NCBI RefSeq assembly: GCF_033100135.1
Contig: NZ_CP136920.1
Coordinates: 1,364,001 to 1,428,000 of the forward strand
Direction of reading: 5' to 3'
DNA length: 64,000 bases
Origin: Rubellicoccus peritrichatus
Lineage (GTDB): Bacteria > Verrucomicrobiota > Verrucomicrobiia > Opitutales > Cerasicoccaceae
Shown here: in pieces, positions 1 through 8,491 of the stretch
How the letters are laid out: each line of letters begins with the position of its first letter
Numbering within the stretch: the first letter of the stretch is position 1
Notes under the pieces: generated by a model
Seen by the model: only the letters and a program-made list of their open reading frames with translations
Told to the model about the DNA's origin: nothing
Databases searched by the model: none
Program-made: the position numbers and the translations under genes

Positions 1-1
1 C

Positions 2-931
2 CGCTTCAAAAAAGCGTTCTACTTTGAACAAATCCAAAATGGCCTCATTGCAGGTTCTCCGATGCTTTGTCATGGGCCAATCGCTTTTTTCGACGAAGTG
101 TTGGACGCTGATTCAGTTTACCAGAATTACCGGCAAAATGCAGTAGATTACGATCCAGAGATGGAAGCGAACCTGAGGCATCTATATTTGGGGCAGAACA
201 GCCAGCCTTTCACTTGGCAGCCTGATGGTGACTGGACGGAAAAACTCAATCTGAGTCTGAAAGAGCCTGATCATTTGGAATCTTTTCATCTGCAAGGCTA
301 TACAGATGCCCCCTCGATCCTGTCGGGTGAAGGTCTGTTAGTCGAAACGCCTCAGATTCCTCAACAGTCCGACTCACTGGAAAACCAGGTCTATCTTTGG
401 ACCAGGGAAGTATTTGAAGGAGACCTCTATGTTGAACTCGACTTCAAGCCCCTGCGCCCCAATGGGCTGAGCTTACTCATGCTGCAAGCTATCGGCATGA
501 GTCGCGAAGATACCTTGACAGACTATGATCCGCCAACTTGCGGCAACATGGACACCGTTCATAGTAGTGACACGCGTAATTATCACTGGGAGTTTTATCG
601 CGAGATGAACGATGTTCGTAACGATCTCGCTTCCGGCTGTTTCCTGAAAAATCCGTTTTGTTGGCCCCTGGGCTATGGGACGCTTCCCGCTCCACTGGAA
701 ACGAATCAATGGCATCAGCTCAAATTCCTTCAAAACGATGACCGGCTCATCGGGGCTATTAATGACCAAATTGTTTTTGATGCGAGAGACTCCAGCAACA
801 CCAACTCGGGCTCTGTCTATAATTGCGGACATGTCGTTCTGCGTTGTATGGTGAACACTAAAGTGCTTTTCCGAAACCTGCGCATCCTTAATGGCCAAAC
901 GGCATTTCGAGAGTTTTCGCGGCAAGCGTAA
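2..931 (+). CDS. DUF1961 family protein, 3' part (5' end outside window)
   Basis: The reading frame is open from base 2 to the stop at 931, so the gene starts upstream of the window; the ATG at 62 is probably internal. The C-terminal two thirds (from about residue 75 after that ATG) looks like the DUF1961 fold: a Y-H-W-E-F-Y-R-E-M-N-D-V-R-N-D block, then K-N-P-F-C-W-P-L-G-Y-G, a W-H-Q-L segment and a closing beta-strand F-R-N-L-R-I. DUF1961 proteins are concanavalin/jelly-roll-like and occur in polysaccharide-degradation loci; their biochemical role is not well defined. The preceding ~100 residues are not DUF1961 and may be the tail of another domain, so the full protein could be a fusion. 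The next gene on the same strand begins about 140 bp downstream. Confidence 0.6.
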   Translation, partial: RFKKAFYFEQIQNGLIAGSPMLCHGPIAFFDEVLDADSVYQNYRQNAVDYDPEMEANLRHLYLGQNSQPFTWQPDGDWTEKLNLSLKEPDHLESFHLQGYTDAPSILSGEGLLVETPQIPQQSDSLENQVYLWTREVFEGDLYVELDFKPLRPNGLSLLMLQAIGMSREDTLTDYDPPTCGNMDTVHSSDTRNYHWEFYREMNDVRNDLASGCFLKNPFCWPLGYGTLPAPLETNQWHQLKFLQNDDRLIGAINDQIVFDARDSSNTNSGSVYNCGHVVLRCMVNTKVLFRNLRILNGQTAFREFSRQA

Positions 932-1067
932 GCCCTATTCCGTGACGGCAAGCGATGTCTTGCTTTGCAAGGGCTATCTGGTTTCATCAAAGCGATAAGC
1001 GACTAAATTGGATGATTCCGTGAATTCCAGTTGCCTGATGGTGAGGACTGCTTTCACTAGCGGTTCC

Positions 1068-2468
1068 ATGTCGGCACTTTCTTACAACTATCTCCATGAA
1101 TCCCTCGCCGCACAGCCTCTCTTTGAGGATAAAACCTGGCGTCTTTCGCCCGAGGCATGGCGTTTGTCGCAGAAGCAGGTTGATGAGCTGGAGAAAATCG
1201 GACAGGCCTGTTTGGAGTTCTATCGAGCGCTGGATACGCTTTATCAGCGTTCGGCCGCAAAGAAGAACCTTTTACGGAACCGTGATCTAAACGCTTCCTG
1301 GGTTTCCAGTTACCTGGATCGGGGCAAGCCGCGCAGACTGATTGAGCATGCACGATTGAAGGAACTGAGATCCAATGTTCCCTGTGTGATTCGTCCCGAC
1401 CTGCTGATGACTGAAGATGGTTTTGCCCTGACTGAGCTGGATTCTGTCCCTGGCGGTTTTGGGCTGACCGCTTTCCTCAACAAACTTTATTCAAGTGAAA
1501 CGGATATCATTGGTGGTGATGGGGATGCCATGATCGAGGCTTTCTTTGACACACTCGCTGCACAGGTCCCTGATGTCGAAAACCCTGTTGTCGCGATCAT
1601 TGTTAGTGATGAGGCAGCCACCTACCGCCCGGAATTTGACTATATTGCTGAAGTCCTCCGCTCCAAAGCAAAGCATGTCCATGTGCGGCATCCGGATGAT
1701 ATTATGCCGATGGGCAACAAGCTCTTCGTGCCGGTGGAAGGAAATCCACTCCAAATTGATGTGATCTATCGCTTTTGGGAGCTGTTTGATCTCGGAAACG
1801 TTTCAACTGCAGAGCTCATTCTGACCGCAGCCGAGGAGGGTGAGGTCGTCGTGACTCCGCCGATGAAGGCTTATCATGAGGAAAAGCTCAATCTGGCTTT
1901 GCTGCATCACCATGCGCTTGAGGATTTCTGGCGGGAAAATCTATCCAAAGGCGCCTTTCGGACGCTTCGCAAGATTGTGCCTCACTCCTGGGTGATGGAT
2001 CCGGTGGAACTCCCGCCCAACGCCGTGCTGGATGCGCCTCCTGTCCAGGGTAAGCCCATCATCCGCTGGGAAGAGCTTGGAAAGGCATCCCAAAAGGAAC
2101 GGAACCTCATCATCAAGGCCAGTGGCTTCCATGAAACAGCCTGGGGGGCCCGTAGTGTGACATTGGGCAGCGATGTTTCCCGCGAGGAATGGGAGGGCGC
2201 CATTGAGGAAGCTGTCGAGATGGCGGGTGAAACGCTCCATGTCCTGCAGGATTACCGAAAACCCAACCGCCAGCGCCATCCAGTCTATTTCGATGCGGAA
2301 AACATTGGCGAAATGCAGGGTCGTTTGCGCTTGTGTCCGTATTATCTGGTTCGGGGTGATTCCGCTACATTGTCAGGCACATTGGCGACCTTTTGTCCGG
2401 CGGACAAAAAAATCATCCACGGGATGAAAGATGCCGCCATGTTGCCGTGTAAGCTTTCTGATTCCTAA
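1068..2468 (+). CDS. ATP-grasp-like protein of unknown substrate
   Basis: I do not recognise the exact family. Two blocks recall circularly permuted ATP-grasp (glutathionylspermidine-synthase-like) proteins: a central R-P-D-L-L-M-T-E-D-G-F-A-L-T-E-L-D-S-V-P-G-G segment, in which an acidic residue would bind metal, and a late L-I-I-K-A-S-G-F-H-E-T-A-W-G-A-R segment, typical of a phosphate/glycine-rich loop. No signal peptide or membrane segment is seen, so it should be cytosolic. The frame is open further up, with a TTG at 1008 and an ATG at 1038; I prefer ATG 1068 (M-S-A-L-S-Y) because the upstream residues look non-coding, but no clear ribosome site decides it. It is followed after 130 bp by a sigma-factor operon and is probably a separate unit. 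Confidence 0.55.
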   Translation: MSALSYNYLHESLAAQPLFEDKTWRLSPEAWRLSQKQVDELEKIGQACLEFYRALDTLYQRSAAKKNLLRNRDLNASWVSSYLDRGKPRRLIEHARLKELRSNVPCVIRPDLLMTEDGFALTELDSVPGGFGLTAFLNKLYSSETDIIGGDGDAMIEAFFDTLAAQVPDVENPVVAIIVSDEAATYRPEFDYIAEVLRSKAKHVHVRHPDDIMPMGNKLFVPVEGNPLQIDVIYRFWELFDLGNVSTAELILTAAEEGEVVVTPPMKAYHEEKLNLALLHHHALEDFWRENLSKGAFRTLRKIVPHSWVMDPVELPPNAVLDAPPVQGKPIIRWEELGKASQKERNLIIKASGFHETAWGARSVTLGSDVSREEWEGAIEEAVEMAGETLHVLQDYRKPNRQRHPVYFDAENIGEMQGRLRLCPYYLVRGDSATLSGTLATFCPADKKIIHGMKDAAMLPCKLSDS

Positions 2469-2567
2469 ATGGTTCATTGTTAGGTGGTTACTTTATTGTA
2501 AAAGACTTTGAGACTCGGGTTTCTGGGGGAAAGCCCTTGCTATTTTTAAGAAAGTTAATTTTATTGG

Positions 2568-2585
2568 GAACATTGGAGGATGTTC
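2568..2585. promoter_or_regulatory. Inverted repeat GAACAT-N6-ATGTTC upstream of sigma factor
   Basis: A perfect 6-bp inverted repeat with a 6-nt centre ends 13 bp before the sigma-factor ATG. The centre contains GGAGG, so a repressor bound here, or the RNA hairpin itself, could mask the ribosome site. Such short repeats also arise by chance, so the regulatory role is only inferred. Confidence 0.25.
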
Positions 2586-2598
2586 GGGGTTCTAGCTC

Positions 2599-3216
2599 AT
2601 GAACACACTAGCCATGACCCCTAAATCTGAAAAAGCAGTCCACGATCAAATCCTGGTTGACCGTTTTAAAAGCGGTGACCAGGCCGCATTTGATGAAATG
2701 GTCACACTCTACTGGGACCGTATTTTTTCCCGTGCCTTCAAGCTTCTCAATAATCACGAGGACGCTGAGGAAGTCACTCAGGACACATTTATCCGCGCCC
2801 AGAAGGGCCTGGAGAACTTTCGCGGTGACGCTTCGTTCTCTACCTGGCTCTTTCAAATCGCCACAAACCTGTCCCGGAACAAATACTGGTACTGGTGGAG
2901 GCGTAAGCGCTCCGCATCGGTTTCTCTCGACCAGTCCCTGGCTGATGATTCAACCGCAACCCTGATTGATATCCTTCCTTCCGAGGGGCAGACACCAGGT
3001 GATGCGACCTTGACTCAGGAGTTTGTTGATGAGGTAGGCAAAAGCATGCAGCATCTCACTCCAAAACACCGTGAGATTCTGGTCCTTCGCAACGTTCACA
3101 ATCTTTCATACGAAGAAATCGCAGACGAACTCAACATCAGCGTGGGAACGGTTAAAAGCCGGATCGCACGTGCTCGGGACAGCCTAAGGGCTGAGCTGGG
3201 CAGCGATTTTCAATGA
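2599..3216 (+). CDS. ECF-type RNA polymerase sigma factor
   Basis: A 205-residue group 4 (ECF) sigma factor, which directs RNA polymerase to a specific promoter set. Sigma region 2 spans about residues 20-105: D-R-F-K-S-G-D-Q-A-A-F-D, then E-D-A-E-E-V-T-Q-D-T-F-I-R-A, then F-S-T-W-L-F-Q-I-A-T-N. Region 4 spans about 150-200, with L-T-P-K-H-R-E-I-L-V-L-R and the helix-turn-helix Y-E-E-I-A-D-E-L-N-I-S-V-G-T-V-K-S-R-I. A tryptophan/tyrosine-rich linker (Y-W-Y-W-W-R-R-K-R) follows region 2. The stop overlaps the next start by 4 bp (ATGA), so it is translationally coupled to a single-pass membrane protein that is the likely anti-sigma factor. ATG 2599 is used; an in-frame ATG at 2614 is possible. 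Confidence 0.93.
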   Translation: MNTLAMTPKSEKAVHDQILVDRFKSGDQAAFDEMVTLYWDRIFSRAFKLLNNHEDAEEVTQDTFIRAQKGLENFRGDASFSTWLFQIATNLSRNKYWYWWRRKRSASVSLDQSLADDSTATLIDILPSEGQTPGDATLTQEFVDEVGKSMQHLTPKHREILVLRNVHNLSYEEIADELNISVGTVKSRIARARDSLRAELGSDFQ

Positions 3217-3983
3217 CAGACGGACGTTTCGAAAAGCTTGTAAACCTTTACCTCGACAAGGAAATCTCGCCCAAGGAGCTTAGTGACCTTAAGGCGGAGA
3301 TCGCGCATAATCTTGTCAGGAGACAAAAGTTTGAACGGCTTTGTCGCGTCCATGCCGCCTCTCGCAAGGCACTGATCAGTAGCTCATCCAAATCGGGGAT
3401 CAGCAGCTTCCTTCATGAGGAGGTCAATACGATCGAAGCCAAGCGTGGGCAGCGCATCAGTAAACGTAAGGCCGGGACACCGGACGATGCCATTCGCCAG
3501 GCCAGAAACCTGCTCACCCGCACTGTTGTTGCCTGTCTCATAATCATGCTTAGTGCGGGACTGTTTGCCGCCTATGTGATCGATAAGGCAGCAGAGAAGG
3601 TCAGAGACGCAGCAAGGCCGGATGAGATGCCAGGGCCATTGGATACCTTTTCCCTCACCAGTCGTCAGGACATACTTGGGCAAGCGGATGCCTTTATCGT
3701 GGGGACGGCAGATACGAATCAAAAACGCATTTCCGAGTTTTTTGTGCTGAAAGTATCAGCATTTGATTCCGAAACGGATATCAATCCGCAAGGAGTTGGA
3801 GTGCAGTCCCTGATTCAATGGAGCGAGACCGCCTCGCCAATGGAATTGCATCAGCTGGAGACTGCCTTGCAGCGTGCTGGTTACCATCTGCCTGGCACAT
3901 CGGCGCCAATGGTATTCCCAAAGACGCGGCCCATGATTATTACGGTGGATGAGCTGGAGGCGATGATCCACGGGTCTCAGTAA
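3213..3983 (+). CDS. Probable membrane anti-sigma factor
   Basis: A 256-residue protein starting on the ATGA overlap with the sigma gene. Residues 1-75 form a basic cytosolic helical region that opens like zinc-less anti-sigma domains (L-V-N-L-Y-L-D-K-E-I-S-P-K-E-L); one transmembrane helix lies at about 103-123; the rest (124-256) would be periplasmic and has no domain I recognise. This topology and the operon position are typical of a regulator that holds the sigma factor at the membrane and responds to an envelope signal. The classical H-x3-C-x2-C zinc motif is absent: C44 stands alone. The function is inferred from position and topology rather than from a named family. Confidence 0.7.
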   Translation: MTDGRFEKLVNLYLDKEISPKELSDLKAEIAHNLVRRQKFERLCRVHAASRKALISSSSKSGISSFLHEEVNTIEAKRGQRISKRKAGTPDDAIRQARNLLTRTVVACLIIMLSAGLFAAYVIDKAAEKVRDAARPDEMPGPLDTFSLTSRQDILGQADAFIVGTADTNQKRISEFFVLKVSAFDSETDINPQGVGVQSLIQWSETASPMELHQLETALQRAGYHLPGTSAPMVFPKTRPMIITVDELEAMIHGSQ

Positions 3984-4025
3984 AAAAGCTGGCTAATTTC
4001 AGATGATCTTGCTGTTTTTCGGGCT

Positions 4026-4796
4026 GTGTCTGGCCAAAGCTCACTTGAATCACTGACTTTGCAAACCCTGGCGCTTTCAAAGGAGGTTCTGAGGGGGATG
4101 CGGGATTTGGTTTTTCCCCGGGATTGTCTGGTGACTGGTATTGGCCTTGATGAAGATGGACACCATTACCTGTCAGGCGAGGCAGTTCGAAACCTGTATC
4201 CGATTCGCTCTCCCCATTGCCAGACCTGTGGTTTTCCCTTTTTCGGGGAGTTGATCGGCACCAGGGAGTGTCCGCATTGCATCGAGTTGGATCCGGATTT
4301 CGAGCAGGGTAGGAGTTTGCTTTTGGCACGCGACACAGGACGGGCCTTGATTCATGAATTGAAGTATCGTGGAGGTGCTTATGTCCTATCGGATATTCAG
4401 CGAATCCTGGCTGATGTTCCTGAGTTTCGGACCTTTCTGGAGGGTGCAACTCTGATTCCTGTGCCGCTCCACCGTAAACGTCAGCGTAAGCGTGGTTTCA
4501 ACCAAAGCCTTTTACTGGCAGAACTGTTTGCGAGGGAGGTGAATGAGGCGTCTGTCGCGAATATCCTGTGTCGAACCCGAAACACCAGTTCTCAAACGAG
4601 ATTGAAGCGCCGCGAACGTCACAATAACGTTAAAAACGCATTTGCACTTCGCCGGGGAGCTATCATAGATTCCGGAATTCGTTACGTATTAATCGATGAT
4701 GTTTTTACAACCGGCGCAACGCTCAACGCATGTTCCAAGGTCCTGCGATCCGCTGGAGCTGGCCAAATTGATGTCGCTACGCTGGCACATGGGTAA
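4026..4796 (+). CDS. ComF family phosphoribosyltransferase-like protein
   Basis: A 256-residue ComF-type protein. An N-terminal zinc-ribbon-like cysteine set is visible at about C34, C65, C68, C82 and C85 (H-C-Q-T-C-G and E-C-P-H-C). The type I phosphoribosyltransferase fold follows, with V-P-L-H-R-K-R-Q-R-K-R-G-F-N-Q, which is characteristic of ComF, and the PRPP loop V-L-I-D-D-V-F-T-T-G-A-T at about 221-232. ComF proteins contribute to natural transformation in several bacteria, but the enzymatic substrate is not established. The start is GTG 4026. It is followed at 27 bp by accD, on the same strand, and may be cotranscribed with it. Confidence 0.88.
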   Translation: MSGQSSLESLTLQTLALSKEVLRGMRDLVFPRDCLVTGIGLDEDGHHYLSGEAVRNLYPIRSPHCQTCGFPFFGELIGTRECPHCIELDPDFEQGRSLLLARDTGRALIHELKYRGGAYVLSDIQRILADVPEFRTFLEGATLIPVPLHRKRQRKRGFNQSLLLAELFAREVNEASVANILCRTRNTSSQTRLKRRERHNNVKNAFALRRGAIIDSGIRYVLIDDVFTTGATLNACSKVLRSAGAGQIDVATLAHG

Positions 4797-4823
4797 TTCC
4801 TAACACTCAAAAATCTTTTTGTT

Positions 4824-5696
4824 ATGCCAATCTTTGGAAAGCCGAAGTACCATACCGTTCGAGTAAAAAAGAAGGACATGCCGACCGGTTTATGGTCGAA
4901 ATGCCCGGAGACCGGTGAGATCATTTATAACAAGGAGCTTGAGCAGAACTGGATGGTGGTGCCCAAGAGCAATTACCATTTTCCGCTGCCTGCTCGCAAA
5001 CGCATCGCCCTGTTGCTAGACGAAGGCTCCTTTGTCGAGGAAGATCACGATTTGGAATCGCGCGACCCTTTGACCTTTGTCGACAAGCGCCCTTATCCAA
5101 CCCGGATCAAAGATGCGCAAAAGAAAACGGGTGAAAAGGATGCTGTCGTCAGTGGAATGGGGACCATGCAGGGGATGCCAGTGAGTATTGCCGTGATGGA
5201 TTTCAGCTTCAATGGCGGTAGCATGGGTTCTGTTGTCGGAGAGAAAATTACCCGTGCGATTGAGCGTGCAACCCGCGAAAAGTGCCCTGTGATCGTGGTG
5301 TCCGCCTCTGGTGGAGCGCGTATGCAGGAGGGAATTTTGAGTTTGATGCAAATGGCCAAGACCAGCGCTGCTTTGGCCCGTCATTCGGAAGCGGGATTGC
5401 CTTATATCAGTGTCCTGACGAATCCCACGATGGCTGGAGTCATGGCGAGTTATGCTTCTCTGGGGGATGTGATCATCGCTGAACCTAAAGCCTTGATTGG
5501 TTTTGCCGGACCCCGTGTGATCAAAGAAACCACCCAACAGGATTTACCTTCAGGCTTTCAAACATCTGAGTTCCTTGTTGAGCGTGGGTTAGTCGATCAG
5601 ATTATTCATCGTCACCAGATGCGTGATCGCATTTCGCTCCTCCTGAAGGCTTTCATGAATGGAGCAAAGGCAACCGGCGAACGTCGTTCGGCTTAG
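4824..5696 (+). CDS. accD: Acetyl-CoA carboxylase carboxyltransferase subunit beta, zinc ribbon degenerate
   Basis: Beta subunit of acetyl-CoA carboxylase carboxyltransferase, which together with AccA moves the carboxyl group from carboxybiotin to acetyl-CoA to make malonyl-CoA for fatty acid synthesis. The crotonase-like core is well conserved, including [26 protein letters not shown] and G-F-A-G-P-R-V-I. Oddly, the N-terminal Cys4 zinc ribbon is mostly lost. Against E. coli AccD from memory (C27, C30, C46, C49) the segment aligns without gaps but reads C27, T30, V46, S49. At 290 residues the length is normal. It has no clear Shine-Dalgarno and lies 27 bp after the comF-like gene; accA is not in the window. 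Confidence 0.94.
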   Translation: MPIFGKPKYHTVRVKKKDMPTGLWSKCPETGEIIYNKELEQNWMVVPKSNYHFPLPARKRIALLLDEGSFVEEDHDLESRDPLTFVDKRPYPTRIKDAQKKTGEKDAVVSGMGTMQGMPVSIAVMDFSFNGGSMGSVVGEKITRAIERATREKCPVIVVSASGGARMQEGILSLMQMAKTSAALARHSEAGLPYISVLTNPTMAGVMASYASLGDVIIAEPKALIGFAGPRVIKETTQQDLPSGFQTSEFLVERGLVDQIIHRHQMRDRISLLLKAFMNGAKATGERRSA

Positions 5697-5722
5697 TACT
5701 TTAGGCTTCAAAGCCTTATTAC

Positions 5723-5816
5723 TTAGCCGCAGATGAACACAGATTTTCGCGGATAAATAAAATTGGTAAGATCCATTGAAATTATCTGCGTTTCATCCGC
5801 GTCAATCCGTGGCTAA
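5723..5816. repeat. Dispersed inverted repeat, 'ttagccgcagatgaacac' type
   Basis: Left arm 5723-5754 and right arm 5784-5816 are imperfect reverse complements (left begins TTAGCCGCAGATGAAC; the right, read in reverse, begins TTAGCCACGGATTGAC). Related arms recur inside the elements at 35527-35617 and 58746-58846. It fills the accD-folC gap and could fold into a long hairpin in either transcript. Just upstream, 5702-5716 is a small AGGCTT/AAGCCT hairpin that could end accD transcription. Confidence 0.75.
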
Positions 5817-5849
5817 TAATTTGAGTTCTCAGAATTTTCTTTGGGCAAA

Positions 5850-7142
5850 ATGACTTACGCCAAAACACAAAAGTATCTCTATGGTTTGAAGAACCAGGGA
5901 AGTAAGTACGGTATTGATCGTATTCGGACCTTTACGGATGCATTAGGTCATCCCGAACGTGGATATCCTGTGATTCATGTGGCTGGGACTAATGGCAAGG
6001 GCTCGGTCTGCGCCATGCTGGAAGCGATATACCGTGAGTCCGGTCGGAAGACAGGTCTTTTTTCATCGCCGCATCTGGTTTATCTCGGTGAGCGTATCCA
6101 AGTGGATCGGCAAGCTTTGCCACCCGAGGCAATCACGGAATATGTAAAGCGTCTGCAGCCGGTCGCGGAGAAACTTGGTCAAGAGGACCCCGATGAGCAT
6201 CCGAGTTTCTTTGAGTTCATGACGGCGATTGCTTTTCTCCATTTTTTGGATTCGCAGGTGGATCTGGCAATTATTGAAACCGGCCTTGGCGGGCGGCTTG
6301 ATTCAACAAATGTCGTTGAACCGGAGATTTCGATTATCACCTCGATCAGTTTGGATCATCAGCAACAACTGGGTGACACAATCGAAGCCATCGCAATGGA
6401 GAAAGCTGGTATTATCAAACCTGGTAAACCAGTCATAACGGGTTGGCTGCCGGAAGCCGCTGAGCGGGTGATTCATGCTGTTGCTGAAGAACGTGGATGC
6501 GTGGTGCATGCGGTGAAAGAAACTTTTGGCGATGACCTTTCCAAGTATCCACAGCCTTCGCTCGAAGGTGAGTTTCAGCGAATCAATGCTGCCACGGCAA
6601 TGCTTGCTGTTAAAGTGCTTCAAGAGCGTTTCCCAGTTACTCAATCAGCTATCGCCTCTGCTTTGGTCAAAGTGGAATGGGCTGGCCGCTGGCAAAAAAT
6701 CTACCTGGACCGCGGCCGCCTTTTGATTCTCGATGCGACGCATAATGAAGAGGGGGCCCGTATGCTTGAAGGAAACCTCAAGCGCCTGGTTCAGGAAACA
6801 GGCAAGAAGCCTGTCGTAGTTACCGGGACGCTTGGGCAGTCGCGAGCTGAGGCCATGATGCCGGTTATTTGCGAGCATGCTTCGGAGATCATTTTATTAG
6901 TTCCAAACCAACCCCGGGCCTGCACGATTGAAGAGCTTCGTGCGGCAATCCCTGAGGGTTTCAAAAAGCCTGTCTTGATCGGCGACATTGATGAGTTGTT
7001 TCCAGCACCCGGAGTCTGCAGCGAGGGCGAGGAGGATGATGTGATCGTAGTAACGGGATCGATTTATCTCATCGGAGAAATATGCGAACGATTATTTACG
7101 AATACAATGTCCGGCGAAGGTATGCTTCAGGATTTGATCTAA
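5850..7142 (+). CDS. folC: Bifunctional folylpolyglutamate / dihydrofolate synthase
   Basis: A Mur-ligase-superfamily enzyme that adds glutamate to folates and, in bifunctional members, makes dihydrofolate from dihydropteroate. The ATP loop H-V-A-G-T-N-G-K-G-S is at about residues 43-52; S-S-P-H-L follows; the central block I-I-E-T-G-L-G-G-R-L-D-S-T-N is diagnostic; D-A-T-H-N-E-E-G-A near residue 295 marks the C-terminal Mur ligase domain; and V-T-G-S-I-Y-L-I-G-E closes it. Length is 430 residues from ATG 5850. A TTG at 5841 would add three residues, but the ATG gives the usual M-T-Y-x-x start. It stands alone between a repeat and a hairpin that separates it from the opposing que operon. Confidence 0.93.
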   Translation: MTYAKTQKYLYGLKNQGSKYGIDRIRTFTDALGHPERGYPVIHVAGTNGKGSVCAMLEAIYRESGRKTGLFSSPHLVYLGERIQVDRQALPPEAITEYVKRLQPVAEKLGQEDPDEHPSFFEFMTAIAFLHFLDSQVDLAIIETGLGGRLDSTNVVEPEISIITSISLDHQQQLGDTIEAIAMEKAGIIKPGKPVITGWLPEAAERVIHAVAEERGCVVHAVKETFGDDLSKYPQPSLEGEFQRINAATAMLAVKVLQERFPVTQSAIASALVKVEWAGRWQKIYLDRGRLLILDATHNEEGARMLEGNLKRLVQETGKKPVVVTGTLGQSRAEAMMPVICEHASEIILLVPNQPRACTIEELRAAIPEGFKKPVLIGDIDELFPAPGVCSEGEEDDVIVVTGSIYLIGEICERLFTNTMSGEGMLQDLI

Positions 7143-7155
7143 GATTGATAACAAA

Positions 7156-7225
7156 AGGAGCGGGGGCATTCCTGCCCCTCGTCGAATCCTAAGATAATAC
7201 AGGGGGGAGGAATGCCCCCGCTCCT
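7156..7225. terminator. Bidirectional hairpin / intergenic palindrome between folC and queE
   Basis: A long palindrome: AGGAGCGGGGGCATTCC begins at 7156, and its reverse complement ends at 7225, with about 20 bp between the arms. It sits between two convergent genes, so it can act as a two-way terminator, though the T-tracts are poor. The sequence also looks like a dispersed intergenic repeat rather than a simple terminator. Confidence 0.65.
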
Positions 7226-7247
7226 CTAGTCACTACTAATTGTGGTA

Positions 7248-7907
7248 CTACTTTGCCAGCGATGCCTCTGGCATGGCAGAAGGGTCCATTTCATCGGCTC
7301 GGTAGTTTTTGTGAACCTGCCAGCCGGCCCTGAACTGAGCCTTACGTTCTTTAACTGCTTCGGTTATGGCTTGGAGAATTTTTGGATTGTTACGCTGTGA
7401 CCATTCGGGATTCAACCAGATTGGCTTGTTTGCATGAGCCAGCTTCAGTTCGTCGGACCAATAAGAAATGGCATCTTCCGTGTCCACGATGACTTTTAGT
7501 TCATCAGCTTGTGAGACGTTCTCCTTGAGGGGCGGCTTTTCGCGTTTCGGACTTACTGTAATCCAGGCAAATGTTCCTCGAATCTCAAAGCCACCACTTG
7601 TTTCCAAGTGAGCAGTCAGGTTCTTTTGGGCAAGGGCCTGGGTCAATGGGCCAAGGTCATGAATCGCAGGTTCGCCTCCGGTGATGACGACAAATTCGGG
7701 ATTTGCCGCGGCCGCCCGTTCGGCAAGCGCTTCCACTTCAACACGATCAATTTTGCTTGGAATATGATTGGGGTGCCAAGTGCCGGCTGAGTCACACCAG
7801 GGGCAGTGCACGGGACAACCAAACAGCCGAATGAAGAAAGCCGGTCTTCCCTGATGACAACCTTCGCCCTGCCATGAGTAGAACGTTTCGTATACGGGAA
7901 GTTTCAT
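7248..7907 (-). CDS. queE: 7-carboxy-7-deazaguanine synthase (radical SAM)
   Basis: Converts 6-carboxytetrahydropterin to 7-carboxy-7-deazaguanine, the third step towards preQ0/queuosine. The radical-SAM cluster cysteines are C31, C35 and C38 (G-C-P-V-H-C-P-W-C, i.e. C-x3-C-x2-C). The glycine-rich V-I-T-G-G-E-P-A motif at about 74-81 binds SAM, and the tail Q-V-H-K-N-Y-R-A-D is typical of QueE. Length 219 residues fits. It lies 148 bp downstream of queD on the same strand, and gene order queC-queD-queE supports one pathway unit even though the last gap is larger than the others. Confidence 0.93.
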   Translation of the reverse strand: MKLPVYETFYSWQGEGCHQGRPAFFIRLFGCPVHCPWCDSAGTWHPNHIPSKIDRVEVEALAERAAAANPEFVVITGGEPAIHDLGPLTQALAQKNLTAHLETSGGFEIRGTFAWITVSPKREKPPLKENVSQADELKVIVDTEDAISYWSDELKLAHANKPIWLNPEWSQRNNPKILQAITEAVKERKAQFRAGWQVHKNYRADEMDPSAMPEASLAK

Positions 7908-8055
7908 TTCTTATGGTAAATTAGCCAAAGAGTTACGGAGTGCATAGAGAATAATAAAAAGCTTCATAGCGTTCATGAGCAGCCCAATTAACCCTATCCT
8001 AGCATAGTCGTATGTAAAATAAATCTCTGAGCCCTCTTTGACTCTGTGGCAGATA

Positions 8056-8490
8056 TTATTTCTCTGCGCGATAAATCGCCGAGTTTTTTCCGTCTTCGAT
8101 AATCTCAACTTCTACAATAAAAGCGCGGTCATCAGTATCTTCGCGGACCATTTTGTTGAAGAGCGTGTAAATGTGCTCGGCCAGGCCTTCGCTGGATGTG
8201 TTTGGCAGATGGTATACTTTGAAAAGCTCAGGAGCGCTTTCGACCAGTTTTTTCCCCGCTTCGTCATCGTCTGCAATCACGCAGGCATGATCGAGGTGGT
8301 CGTCTATCCACTGCTTCAGAAACTTCAGCCTCCCGAAGTCGACTACAAAACCGCATTCATCGGTTTTATGGCAACCAAATGTCAATGAGATGGCCCAGTT
8401 GTGGCCATGGAGCAGATGACAATGCCCCGGATGTTTGTGCTGTCGGTGTGCGAACGGAATATCGCTGTATGTTTTTTTGCAGAGTAACAT
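8056..8490 (-). CDS. queD: 6-carboxy-5,6,7,8-tetrahydropterin synthase
   Basis: Makes 6-carboxytetrahydropterin from dihydroneopterin triphosphate for queuosine synthesis. The 144-residue protein has the QueD signature C24-x3-H28-G-H30 (catalytic Cys plus zinc His), an earlier zinc-ligand candidate at H15, the F-V-V-D-F block at 48-52 and the L-D-H catalytic motif at 66-68. The frame continues upstream of ATG 8490, but those residues overlap queC in another frame. ATG 8490 is preceded by a good GGAG ribosome site 8 bp away and lies only 1 bp after the queC stop, so it is almost certainly the true start and is coupled to queC. Confidence 0.93.
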   Translation of the reverse strand: MLLCKKTYSDIPFAHRQHKHPGHCHLLHGHNWAISLTFGCHKTDECGFVVDFGRLKFLKQWIDDHLDHACVIADDDEAGKKLVESAPELFKVYHLPNTSSEGLAEHIYTLFNKMVREDTDDRAFIVEVEIIEDGKNSAIYRAEK

Positions 8491-8491
8491 T

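Noticed and set aside
7911-8108. 65-codon frame in the queD-queE gap
   Set aside because: It overlaps the end of queD out of frame and has no supporting motif.
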